DNA of 54,698 nt from a virus: positions 1-54,698 of the IMG/VR virus record IMGVR_UViG_3300032334_000224. One strand, given 5' to 3'. Below, in pieces: positions 13,891-21,519 of this stretch; the stretch's first letter is position 1; each line of letters opens with the position of its first letter. The notes under the pieces are model-generated. The model was not told the origin of the DNA. It did not search any database and saw nothing but the letters and a program-made list of their open reading frames with translations. A program made the position numbers and the translations under genes.

Positions 13891-14262
13891 ATGAGAATTA
13901 CAGACAACCTGCAGGAAAACTTCCCGTTCATTAGCGTTATCAACCATGTAGATAAAGAATACGTGGGCATCATTATCAATCAAGATGCTCAAGTGACCAG
14001 CATGTACGATTATGTCGCTATACGTTCTGAAGACGAAAAACGCCGGTTTCTAGAACTAGGAGAAGCTTGGTGGTGGGAGTCTAATCGACAGATACCAATC
14101 AACATTTTCTTAAGCAAAGAGATAATCGAGTTTAGATATGTTATACGCAACTTCAGCACCAAAGACGTAAAAGTAATGCTTGGTCCTGTTACAAGCCTAA
14201 ATGACATTATTGTAAAGCGTATCAAGCGTAAGAGCATCACGCTTGTGAGAAAAGGCAGTTAA
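13891..14262 (+). CDS. conserved T4-like phage hypothetical protein, 123 aa
   Basis: Starts MRITDNLQENFPFISV and carries ELGEAWWWESNRQIPINIF in the middle. I recognise this as a hypothetical family conserved in aquatic T4-like phages, with no function known to me. It is a lone plus-strand gene between two minus-strand blocks and ends in a four-base convergent overlap with the polymerase-like gene. No Shine-Dalgarno sequence is evident, and the only nearby late box (13882-13889) is on the opposite strand, so its promoter is unclear. Confidence 0.7.
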   Translation: MRITDNLQENFPFISVINHVDKEYVGIIINQDAQVTSMYDYVAIRSEDEKRRFLELGEAWWWESNRQIPINIFLSKEIIEFRYVIRNFSTKDVKVMLGPVTSLNDIIVKRIKRKSITLVRKGS

Positions 14263-14837
14263 CTAAACTCGTAACTGATCTGTTCACAGATAAGATTCAT
14301 CTGTACCACAATAGCAGTGGCGTATGCAATAGCATGTGACTTCTTAAAAAAGTATTCGTCATTCTCGGGCTTCGTCCAGATCTCCGTCATAATCGTAGTC
14401 CATTCTTTCCCAATCAGATAACGTTTCGCCGGTCGTATCATAGCTATCACTGCCGCCAACTGGTCGATAGATTTTGGCTTGGTTTGTCTTAGAATAGACC
14501 CATGCCCATTCACATGGAACAGGTTCTGGGTAAACTCGTCTTGCTCTAGTAGATCCCATAGTGGTTCAGTCTCCATTAGTTGAATGAGATGTGCTTCATC
14601 TCTCACGCCTTTATAGATTCCAACATTGAGGAAATCTATTTTAAAATATCCTCGATCTTCTGCTTCGTTATAGGGAACAGCAGATAGTCCACTAACTGCA
14701 TCAACAGGAACTTCATGAAAATACACGCCAGTATTGTGCTTGACCAGTTTTGAATCTTCTTCTCTACTGGCCCTGATGTGTTTGAACAAACCTAATGCTT
14801 GTTCACGATCAAGAAAGTCTATGTCAATATCAGGCAT
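14259..14837 (-). CDS. miniature DNA polymerase III alpha-like protein, 192 aa
   Basis: Colinear with the C-family polymerase (DnaE/PolC) core but drastically shortened. MPDIDIDF at residues 1-8 matches the catalytic PDxDxDF motif; HNTGVYF (34-40) matches HAAGVVI; YFKIDFLNV (64-72) matches the third catalytic Asp motif (KFDFLGL); LFHVNGHGSILRQTKPKSID (106-125) matches the FQLES...LLRxLKP segment; and KKSHAIAYA (165-173) matches NKSHAAAYA of the fingers. DnaE is about 1,160 residues; the PHP, most of the fingers and the C-terminal domains are absent. Polymerase, accessory or regulatory role unknown. It overlaps the next upstream gene by eight bases. Confidence 0.7.
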   Translation of the reverse strand: MPDIDIDFLDREQALGLFKHIRASREEDSKLVKHNTGVYFHEVPVDAVSGLSAVPYNEAEDRGYFKIDFLNVGIYKGVRDEAHLIQLMETEPLWDLLEQDEFTQNLFHVNGHGSILRQTKPKSIDQLAAVIAMIRPAKRYLIGKEWTTIMTEIWTKPENDEYFFKKSHAIAYATAIVVQMNLICEQISYEFS

Positions 14838-15030
14838 TCGGTGGCACCCATTTTGCTGCTTCTGTTTTCTTCCAATAGTTATTACCGTCGGTTACATGTC
14901 CAGTATACACTTCGCCGGTTTCTTTGTCAACCAACATCCATTTTTCCGGACATCTAGTATAAACTACCAGAGTTTTTGGCTCTGGTAGTTCTTCTACTAC
15001 TGTGTTGTCGATTAACAGTCTTGTTCTCAT
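14830..15030 (-). CDS. hypothetical protein, 66 aa
   Basis: Small beta-rich soluble protein (TRLLIDNTVVEELPEPKTLVV then CPEKWMLVDKETGEVYTGH), possibly an SH3- or hairpin-like module. It overlaps the polymerase-like gene downstream by eight bases and the acidic gene upstream by one, so all three are one translational unit. Not recognised; its coupling suggests a replication-related accessory. Confidence 0.6.
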   Translation of the reverse strand: MRTRLLIDNTVVEELPEPKTLVVYTRCPEKWMLVDKETGEVYTGHVTDGNNYWKKTEAAKWVPPNA

Positions 15031-15254
15031 TAGTTAAGTCGCGTTGTTTCAAATAACAATAAGGGCAATGTATCTGCTAGAAACTGTGCGTATTCTTCTG
15101 CATCTTCATCGTCTTCAAATCCTGAAAACTTAACATATACATCTGGAGATTCGTTTCCAACAACTACTTCAATATCAATGTCATCTCTGGAAATAAATTC
15201 TTCGTTTTCTTTTAACTCTTCTTCTTCAATAATAGGTTCTGGTCTTTTTGGCAT
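15030..15254 (-). CDS. acidic hypothetical protein, 74 aa
   Basis: Very acidic N-terminal half (IIEEEELKENEEF) and a C-terminal alpha/beta segment (VYVKFSGFEDDEDAEEYAQF) ending in a helix. DNA-mimic-like charge is notable, but no family is recognised. One-base overlaps with both neighbours indicate translational coupling. Confidence 0.6.
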   Translation of the reverse strand: MPKRPEPIIEEEELKENEEFISRDDIDIEVVVGNESPDVYVKFSGFEDDEDAEEYAQFLADTLPLLLFETTRLN

Positions 15255-15937
15255 TACAGTATCTTCGCCTCCTTGATGACGTCTTTAACTAACTCGGTAT
15301 CTGCAGGCAATGCTTTAAATCTACGCACCCAGAACTGCGGATCTATCATAGGACTGACTATCTCCAACTGTTCATCATTCATGCGTTTTAACAGTTCCTT
15401 GCCTGACTTGCTATTTAATAATATCCACGGAGATATCAATCCTTCTTTAATGTCATGCGTGGCCCTGTTTAAATTTACGTATTGAAAATAGTGTTCCCAC
15501 TGCGCAGAGTTTGTGTCTGCCCAATCCATCATATTTTTAATAGTACGCTGTATTGCTCCGTCTGCAGGTTCTTTCTTTATGAGGTCTGCAATGTATTGCT
15601 CATAGAGTTCGTCTCTGCACCAGTGGTCTAGTTTAACTCCGCTTTTAATAACAAAGTCTATAAACATCTCTGGGTATATAGGAGCGGTGTTGACTAGAAA
15701 ACTACCAAACTTTACAAATGCTGTATAGAAAGAACTTGTGGAAAATTCTTCAAAAGTTTTAGGTTGTTTTGCTTTTTGTGTAAGCTCGTAGAATCTTTGG
15801 AATGTTAACAATCCCATCTGTACGTGCTTTTCGGACTTGCTTAAATGTCTACGTTTCTGTTCGCAAATATGAACTACTAAAGTTTTTTCTTTAGCAAATA
15901 GTTTGTTACAGAATTCGCATTTATAGTTTAACTGCAT
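15254..15937 (-). CDS. zinc-finger phage protein, 227 aa
   Basis: The ATG at 15937 (MQLNYKCEFCNKLFAKE) is preferred to 15970 because it puts the finger at the N-terminus and reduces overlap. Residues 6-30 form a C2H2/C2HC-like zinc finger (C-x2-C then VVHIC and RRH). The remaining 190 residues are helical and aromatic. A hypothetical family with this layout occurs in T4-like aquatic phages. Possible nucleic-acid binding is inferred from the finger only. It sits beside replication genes. Confidence 0.65.
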   Translation of the reverse strand: MQLNYKCEFCNKLFAKEKTLVVHICEQKRRHLSKSEKHVQMGLLTFQRFYELTQKAKQPKTFEEFSTSSFYTAFVKFGSFLVNTAPIYPEMFIDFVIKSGVKLDHWCRDELYEQYIADLIKKEPADGAIQRTIKNMMDWADTNSAQWEHYFQYVNLNRATHDIKEGLISPWILLNSKSGKELLKRMNDEQLEIVSPMIDPQFWVRRFKALPADTELVKDVIKEAKIL

Positions 15938-16400
15938 TGATTTGTTTTTTATCCCAACCAAGTTTCTCACAGTAGGCCTTTATTTCTTTATCAGTTGTGA
16001 TAGCTGCTAATGTTTCAATGTCTGACATTTTCATGTCTGGAAATAGTTCTGCTAAAAACTCTTCTTTTTTATTTTTTTGTCTTTTCAAAGGAAGCCATTC
16101 ATGGAAGAATGTCTTTTTAGTTTCATGACTGCATAGACAAAGTGTCTGCCAAACCAGTTTAGGATGTTTTTGAATATCATTCCAGTTCTTGTTATAGAAC
16201 TCGTTGGTAGTTAATAGAAAATGCTCTTGCAGTTCTCTATTTGAACTTTTTATGTTGCTGATATATCGATTGAGATTCCAAAAATCGCCTTTGATTTCTT
16301 TGCGACCTTCTTCGGAAGAAGCATCCCAAAGTTCTTTGATACCCATGTCAACTGCGGGTATCATGTCTTTGAAAAGGTCTACGTGTTTATTTTGTCCCAT
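15921..16400 (-). CDS. possible clamp-loader small subunit (gp62-like), 159 aa
   Basis: Helical protein with the pattern GDFWNLNRYISN, HFLLTTNEFYNKNW and HPKLVWQTLCLCS. I associate this with phage proteins annotated as clamp loader subunit A, the partner of the gp44 ATPase. The match is from memory of motif order, not alignment, and gp44 and gp45 are not in this window. T4 gp62 is 187 residues. It overlaps the zinc-finger gene downstream by 17 bases. Confidence 0.4.
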   Translation of the reverse strand: MGQNKHVDLFKDMIPAVDMGIKELWDASSEEGRKEIKGDFWNLNRYISNIKSSNRELQEHFLLTTNEFYNKNWNDIQKHPKLVWQTLCLCSHETKKTFFHEWLPLKRQKNKKEEFLAELFPDMKMSDIETLAAITTDKEIKAYCEKLGWDKKQINAVKL

Positions 16401-16683
16401 GGTCTTTGCTCAAATGATATATTAGTATAGCACGTTCTAGGGCTTCTTGTAAAGCACTATTTGTTTTGGCGGCTCGCCGAATATCGCCCCACAGCTTATT
16501 CTCCATTATATGATCGTGTAATGGGCGACCGTCGCCTGTTCTTGTATCAAACCCGGGTTTGGTAGGATCATAGTCCCATCCTATTGCTTCCCTCGTGCTT
16601 GGATCAGCACCAAATTCTCGAGCGTATGTCACACCGCCGTTTCTCTCATAAATGTAACGTGCTCCTGGTTTAAGAGTCCCCAT
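16387..16683 (-). CDS. conserved T4-like phage hypothetical protein, 98 aa
   Basis: MGTLKPGARYIYERNGGVTY and a later IGWDYDP motif mark a small family that I recognise from T4-like aquatic phages; function unknown. The C-terminal half is a helix rich in Ala and Leu. It overlaps the probable gp62 gene by 14 bases and follows the methyltransferase gene by one base. Confidence 0.65.
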   Translation of the reverse strand: MGTLKPGARYIYERNGGVTYAREFGADPSTREAIGWDYDPTKPGFDTRTGDGRPLHDHIMENKLWGDIRRAAKTNSALQEALERAILIYHLSKDHGTK

Positions 16684-16684
16684 A

Positions 16685-17221
16685 TCACTTCCTTAATACA
16701 AAATGAACGTCCGGTAATCCCGGTTTATATTCTACAGTTTCTGCAACTTCTATCTTAGAAGTTGTGAATGTTTCTTTGATTTTTTCAATCCACCAGTGCG
16801 GCTCATGCACTGACAAATGAGCATTACGACCATCGGGCAGTTTCTTTTTGGCTGGGTAACAGGCCACAATCAGCCATGCTGATTTGGTAAACAGTTGATC
16901 CATTGAGCATAGTGTTTGATCTAGATATTCCGGTTCAATATGTTCAATGACATCGTTTGATACAAGACATTCGTATGTTCTAGTTGGAAAGTTTTCATAT
17001 TCAGGTACTCCTGGATCGTATCCTTCTATAACTGATATGTTTGGAAAATCTGAGATAATCAAAGACATCATACGACCGTGAGCGCATCCAAAATCTAAAA
17101 TGCTCTGTGGCGATTCGACTGATATGAAATCTTTTATGTAAGGATACTTAGGCAGCTTTTCTTTGAAACGATGGCCTTCGGCCATAACTTGTATCTGTTT
17201 TTTATATTCTGCTGAAATCAT
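16685..17221 (-). CDS. class I SAM-dependent methyltransferase, 178 aa
   Basis: Motif I SILDFGCAHGRMM (about residues 39-51), motif II acid in IEGYDPG, and a motif IV-like SNDVIEHIEP fit the Methyltransf_11/23 type. The substrate is not visible; its neighbours are glycosyltransferases, so methylation of a sugar or glycan precursor is likely. It overlaps the GT25 gene by four bases. Confidence 0.8.
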   Translation of the reverse strand: MISAEYKKQIQVMAEGHRFKEKLPKYPYIKDFISVESPQSILDFGCAHGRMMSLIISDFPNISVIEGYDPGVPEYENFPTRTYECLVSNDVIEHIEPEYLDQTLCSMDQLFTKSAWLIVACYPAKKKLPDGRNAHLSVHEPHWWIEKIKETFTTSKIEVAETVEYKPGLPDVHFVLRK

Positions 17222-17907
17222 AAAAGGTCTTTGTTTCTAGTTAACGACAATGCGTGTATTCCCTCATCTGCATACTGAGGATGTAATCTTGCTAAACTTG
17301 GATATGTATTTTGTATATCTACGATATCTAATCCTAGCATATGATCGGTAGGCATAAATCCGTTAGTGTCAATCCATGCCAATAATTTTGCACAAGCAAT
17401 GGGTTTAATGAAATATGCATATGCACCACGAGAATACATGCCACACATTCCTAGATGCATTTCGTCAGGCGGGCGTATGACTAACTCGTCGTTGAGATGA
17501 CTTTCAATCCTTTTATTATATTTCATGTTATAGGGATTTACATTATCGAGCTTTAATACATCTGTAAATCTATCGAGTAAGTCTTCGGGTATAGATCTCA
17601 ACATATACCCGTCGTGTTCTAGTATAAGAAACGGTACATTATCTTCAACACACTTTTTCCATAGATAATAGTGACTTAAAAAACAACCGTATATTCCGGG
17701 ACTGCCTTTCTTAAACTTCTTTACCTCGTGAATATTGAGTCTTTCAAGATGCTGTTTATATTCAAGACCATTAATGGCATCGAAGTATTCCACAGCAATT
17801 CCAAACTTAGCAGCTTGCTCAACACATTCGTCAGCAACTGGTTCGGAAATACTATTTCCTTTGAGCCTTATTATAAAGGTCTTATAGGCTGTTTCATTCG
17901 TTTTAAT
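17218..17907 (-). CDS. glycosyltransferase family 25-like, apparent AUU start
   Basis: The family core is clear: FIIRLKGNS at the N-terminus, EYFDAING, GCFLSHYYLWKKC, FLILEHDG (acidic metal-binding motif) and GAYAYFI. The first in-frame conventional start (GTG 17793) would remove the first Rossmann strand and helix. The frame stays open upstream to 17937 without ATG, GTG or TTG, but AAAGGAG (17921-17915) is followed seven bases later by ATT at 17907, giving 229 residues, a normal GT25 length. I therefore place the start at ATT; a sequencing error or frameshift is the alternative. It overlaps the upstream gene by 37 bases. Confidence 0.7.
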   Translation of the reverse strand: MKTNETAYKTFIIRLKGNSISEPVADECVEQAAKFGIAVEYFDAINGLEYKQHLERLNIHEVKKFKKGSPGIYGCFLSHYYLWKKCVEDNVPFLILEHDGYMLRSIPEDLLDRFTDVLKLDNVNPYNMKYNKRIESHLNDELVIRPPDEMHLGMCGMYSRGAYAYFIKPIACAKLLAWIDTNGFMPTDHMLGLDIVDIQNTYPSLARLHPQYADEGIHALSLTRNKDLL

Positions 17908-18644
17908 AACAATCTCCTTTGCTGTTCGGCCTTGTTGTCACCCTTCTGATGAGCGAAATGATATCTTAACATAGAATGCCCGATTGGATTACTATCGCTG
18001 GCCATTACAGTATTTAGATCAAAGAATAACCATGGATCCCATGATAATCTCAACTGATCAAATAACCACGAATCGTGTGTCTGTTCGTGATCTATAAATT
18101 TTCCTGAGGTATATAGATCTTCCCATTCTTGCATAAACTTATGTATTCTAGGATGATTCATATTGAATGCCATAAATCCGCATTCTGAATATCTAGAGGG
18201 TCTGCCTACATATGTTACCATAAAGTTATCTAAACAAACTGTAGATAAAAATGGCACATCAACTTGATTGATAGTGGTTATATCGCAGTCGAGCCATATC
18301 AGCCACCCCTTAGGTGTTTGTTTTGCTCTATGCCAAATAGCAAATGTTTTGTGAGCAAACTTAATAGCATTAAACTTAAAATCATTTCCTCCTCGTCCAT
18401 TAGCACGGGGATCGTTTTTCCAAGTTTCTGCAAACTCTATGTACTCTGGACACTGTTCATAAAAATCAATCCATTGCATTCTTGATGAAAATGTTTTTCT
18501 TTCAGGTATTGATTTTAGATTTATATTATCGTAATACAAATAGATATCTTGATCTCTAGGCCAACGTTCATCGAGAAATGTCATGTTAGCACAGGCCACT
18601 TCTTCCCAATACGTTTGATTGAAGTTAGTTAGCAGTGTGTACAT
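17871..18644 (-). CDS. GT-A-type glycosyltransferase, 257 aa
   Basis: Contains a DxD-type motif in WLIWLDCDITTI, followed by a GRPSRYSECGFMAFN block and HDSWLFDQLR. The same order (LLWMDADM, GRRGKFSECGLYSMN, HDSFVFDAVR) occurs in the gene at 24001, so the two are paralogs. Such proteins use nucleotide-sugar donors in the cytoplasm. It probably builds a glycan on the phage or host surface; acceptor unknown. It overlaps the methyltransferase gene upstream by 20 bases. Confidence 0.75.
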   Translation of the reverse strand: MYTLLTNFNQTYWEEVACANMTFLDERWPRDQDIYLYYDNINLKSIPERKTFSSRMQWIDFYEQCPEYIEFAETWKNDPRANGRGGNDFKFNAIKFAHKTFAIWHRAKQTPKGWLIWLDCDITTINQVDVPFLSTVCLDNFMVTYVGRPSRYSECGFMAFNMNHPRIHKFMQEWEDLYTSGKFIDHEQTHDSWLFDQLRLSWDPWLFFDLNTVMASDSNPIGHSMLRYHFAHQKGDNKAEQQRRLLLKRMKQPIRPL

Positions 18645-19170
18645 TTTCTAAAAGATAAACGCCTATTTTTTTACCTTCCCAGTGTTGTGTTATCTGTGGA
18701 AAGGTTTCGACCATTTCTTGATGACTCCAATCATCTTTAATGTGTCTTTCATATGGGTTACCCTCTACTTCATCTTGAGGAAAATGAATGATAGGAATAC
18801 TAATAATCACACGTCTGGCACAGGTCAGTAACTTATCCATTAACTCTATCGCTTCATCTTTGGTCATATGTTCTAACACATCACCAGCAAATACAAGATC
18901 AACAGGAGCAAACTGTTGATAATCGATTAATCTAACATCCTGATTTTCTATGTGATTGTAACGATTTCTTAAATCGTATTCTATGATATACGGCTCCCAT
19001 ACTTCGACGCCGATCCATCTAGCATGTCTAAGAAGATCTGATTTATGAGAAAATAGTTTGTGGTAAGTTCCGTTGCCTACGCCTAGGTCGACTACAGTTT
19101 TTACATTTGATGAAAACTCTGTGATCCATAGGCGTATTGCTTCTTTACCTTCTTTGCTGCTAGATGGCAT
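18625..19170 (-). CDS. class I SAM-dependent methyltransferase, 181 aa
   Basis: Motif I is VVDLGVGNGTYHKLF, followed by WIGVEVWEPY, a QDVRLID segment and a motif IV region VFAGDVLEHMTKDEA. Methyltransf_11-like. It precedes the cupin gene on the same strand and overlaps the glycosyltransferase, so it is part of the glycan operon. Substrate unknown. Confidence 0.8.
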   Translation of the reverse strand: MPSSSKEGKEAIRLWITEFSSNVKTVVDLGVGNGTYHKLFSHKSDLLRHARWIGVEVWEPYIIEYDLRNRYNHIENQDVRLIDYQQFAPVDLVFAGDVLEHMTKDEAIELMDKLLTCARRVIISIPIIHFPQDEVEGNPYERHIKDDWSHQEMVETFPQITQHWEGKKIGVYLLENVHTAN

Positions 19171-19181
19171 ATAAGGTTCCT

Positions 19182-19529
19182 TTATTTTTTAGAATAGCCA
19201 ACTGTATCTCGTTGAATATCTTCGTGATCGAACTCTGCCCAATATAGTTCAAATGCCACAGTATTTTCTAGTGCTTCGAACTGATGGTATTCTCCAGGAG
19301 CAACTCGACCATAATCACCTGGTCCAAGAATAGTTTCATCTACTAGGTCGTAGTTATTTTTCCATACACGGATCAACAGTTTACCGGATTCAACAAAGAA
19401 TCCATTCCATTTAAACTGGTGTTTGTGTTTAGAACAGACGCCGCCTTTTTTGGCTTCGATACGATGGAACTCTAACACACCGTTGGCTTCAAGGAGTTCT
19501 GTTTGACCCCATACTTTACCTGCTTTCAT
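19182..19529 (-). CDS. single-domain cupin protein, 115 aa
   Basis: Cupin motif 1 is KHKHQFKWNGFFVESGKLLI, with His residues spaced as metal ligands; motif 2 is GEYHQFEAL. It resembles the small cupins of sugar-nucleotide pathways (mannose-6-phosphate isomerase or ketoisomerase type). In the glycan operon it could isomerise or epimerise a sugar intermediate. The exact reaction cannot be read. Confidence 0.75.
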   Translation of the reverse strand: MKAGKVWGQTELLEANGVLEFHRIEAKKGGVCSKHKHQFKWNGFFVESGKLLIRVWKNNYDLVDETILGPGDYGRVAPGEYHQFEALENTVAFELYWAEFDHEDIQRDTVGYSKK

Positions 19530-19561
19530 GATTCACCTTTCAGTTTGTCTTTTTACTTATC

Positions 19562-20068
19562 TTACAGTATCTTGTCTAACTGCAAAACTTCGCTCTGCCT
19601 TGAAACTTCTTTAACAAAATATGCACATGGAGGATTTGGACCATCATGTAATGGAACTGTTAATAATTGTCCATTTTTCATCTTTGGAAAATACCATTTA
19701 ACATCTTGAAAAATATTTACGATTTCGATGCTCATAAACTCTGCTTTAAAACCTTTTACTGGATTAAAAATAAATGCATCAAATCCACGCTCATTAATAC
19801 TTGTAAGTGGCAATACTTCTGGATCAAGTCCGCATTCTTTGTCGCCTACTACCATGCACCAATCTAAAGGCATTTGTATTTCATAACCACCAATCTTCAA
19901 TAGGATCGCTGGACTATTAAATGATTCAAGGAATATCAAAGGCATAAAAAAGAAATCAGGCTCGTGTGGATTGCTGTTATCTAAAACAGAAAATCTCGTA
20001 TCCTCGTCTACTTCTTCCGGTAGTTCGTTTAAGTCAAAAGACTTGTTATCTAATGTTAATATTCTCAT
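19562..20068 (-). CDS. conserved T4-like phage hypothetical protein, 168 aa
   Basis: Contains FFFMPLIFLESFNSPAILLK, then YEIQMPLDWCMVVGD and LTSINERGFDAFIFNPVKGF, a family I recognise from T4-like aquatic phages, usually near uvsW. Soluble, mixed alpha/beta. Function unknown. It overlaps the UvsW gene by four bases, so it is coupled to recombination functions rather than to the surrounding glycan genes. Confidence 0.65.
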   Translation of the reverse strand: MRILTLDNKSFDLNELPEEVDEDTRFSVLDNSNPHEPDFFFMPLIFLESFNSPAILLKIGGYEIQMPLDWCMVVGDKECGLDPEVLPLTSINERGFDAFIFNPVKGFKAEFMSIEIVNIFQDVKWYFPKMKNGQLLTVPLHDGPNPPCAYFVKEVSRQSEVLQLDKIL

Positions 20069-21519
20069 ATAGTTACCTTGGTTATTGTAAAGGGGTATTT
20101 CGCCTCCTTATAGTATTTCTTTCTCTCAGTTAAATGTCGCTTGGCATATTTGCATCCGCCAGTTATGTCCCATATTTGTACGAAGTCTTTGTCTTCCGCT
20201 TTTCTAATACCTCGCCCAATAGATTGTATAACCCTAACAAAGCTCTTTCCGGGCTCAAGAAGAACCAGATTAAAAATCCTAGGAATATTAATACCCACAG
20301 CGGCCACACCATAAGTCGCCACAATAATCTTGTTATCACTTGTTTTAATTTCGTCATATTCTTCTTTCCTGTCGTCTAGTTTCATACCACCACTAACAAA
20401 TACAGCTTCAGGAATTAAGTCTATTAACTTGTTGCCAGTATCAATTCTATTAATCAATACCAATGTATTTCCTGTCAGGCTCACTTCTTTAACTTTATTA
20501 CTAATCCATGTTAATCTTTTTTCATCAGTAACTAAAAACGTATACTCGTCTTGAAAACTTCTAAAAACTTCGATGTCGTTGGTCTGTAAAATATTAATCT
20601 GTAGATTTGCCAACACACCTTTTTCCTGTAAATCGTGTGCAGATACTTGATTAATCACAGGGCCAATGCTGGCAAGTATGCCTTGAAACTCCCACGCTTC
20701 TTTAGGTACAGTTCCTGTTAAGCCCCAGCGTATGGCACAGTTCTTAAAGTTCTGTGTAAGAAGTTTAGTCAATACTTCTGCTTTTGCCTGGTGAACTTCA
20801 TCAATGATAATGGCATTGACACCTTCGGCAAATTCTGCCAATGTCAGTGCTTCTTCGTCATAGCTTTTCTTATCTAATACATTAAGACTCTGCCACGTAC
20901 AGATTGTGTGAGTCTTGCCTAGTTCTTTTCTATCACCAAAATATACACCAACATCAAGTCCGAGATTTCGATAATCTTCTTCAGTTTGTACAACTAGTGA
21001 TTTGTTAGGAACAATAACCATTGTGCGACCATAAGGCTCACAAAGATGACTGAGAGTAGCTGTTGTAATGGTTTTTCCTGCACCTGTGGCAACCTCTTGT
21101 AGACTCTGCGGATTCTCTAGAAACTTGTTTACTACATCATATTGATAGTCACGTAGTATGATAGGTTGACCTGCATTGGGATGTCCTTTAGGCCAAGTCT
21201 TGCCTTTGTCTGCCCAGAAGTTTTCTGTTACAGGAGTAAATTTAAAGTCATGAGATGTACGAAGATCTTCAACTTCTATGTCATATCCTGCTTCGTCTAT
21301 GATAGGCAATATAATATCAAGATGTGCCAGATATCCAGTTCCGCCAATGCCAAAATATGTTTTAGTTCCGTCCCAACGACCAAGTTTGTATGCCGGCATG
21401 TGTCTTGCATAAGGTAAATCAAACTTTAACTTATTGACAATTTTTCTCCGTGTCTCTACCGACAAGCCGTCGACTTTGATGTTTACTTCATCTTTTATTG
21501 TAAGTTTACAACTCGACAA
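20065..21519 (-). CDS. uvsW: UvsW-like SF2 helicase
   Basis: 484 residues (T4 UvsW about 500). It unwinds branched DNA and R-loops and helps the switch to recombination-dependent replication. Walker A ATGAGKT at residues 144-150, DEVHQ (motif II) at 240-244, a GLTGT motif III and QSIGRGIRK motif VI near residue 437 are all intact. The N-terminal 110 residues form the substrate-binding domain. It overlaps the upstream 395-residue gene by 14 bases. Confidence 0.93.
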   Translation of the reverse strand: MSSCKLTIKDEVNIKVDGLSVETRRKIVNKLKFDLPYARHMPAYKLGRWDGTKTYFGIGGTGYLAHLDIILPIIDEAGYDIEVEDLRTSHDFKFTPVTENFWADKGKTWPKGHPNAGQPIILRDYQYDVVNKFLENPQSLQEVATGAGKTITTATLSHLCEPYGRTMVIVPNKSLVVQTEEDYRNLGLDVGVYFGDRKELGKTHTICTWQSLNVLDKKSYDEEALTLAEFAEGVNAIIIDEVHQAKAEVLTKLLTQNFKNCAIRWGLTGTVPKEAWEFQGILASIGPVINQVSAHDLQEKGVLANLQINILQTNDIEVFRSFQDEYTFLVTDEKRLTWISNKVKEVSLTGNTLVLINRIDTGNKLIDLIPEAVFVSGGMKLDDRKEEYDEIKTSDNKIIVATYGVAAVGINIPRIFNLVLLEPGKSFVRVIQSIGRGIRKAEDKDFVQIWDITGGCKYAKRHLTERKKYYKEAKYPFTITKVTI

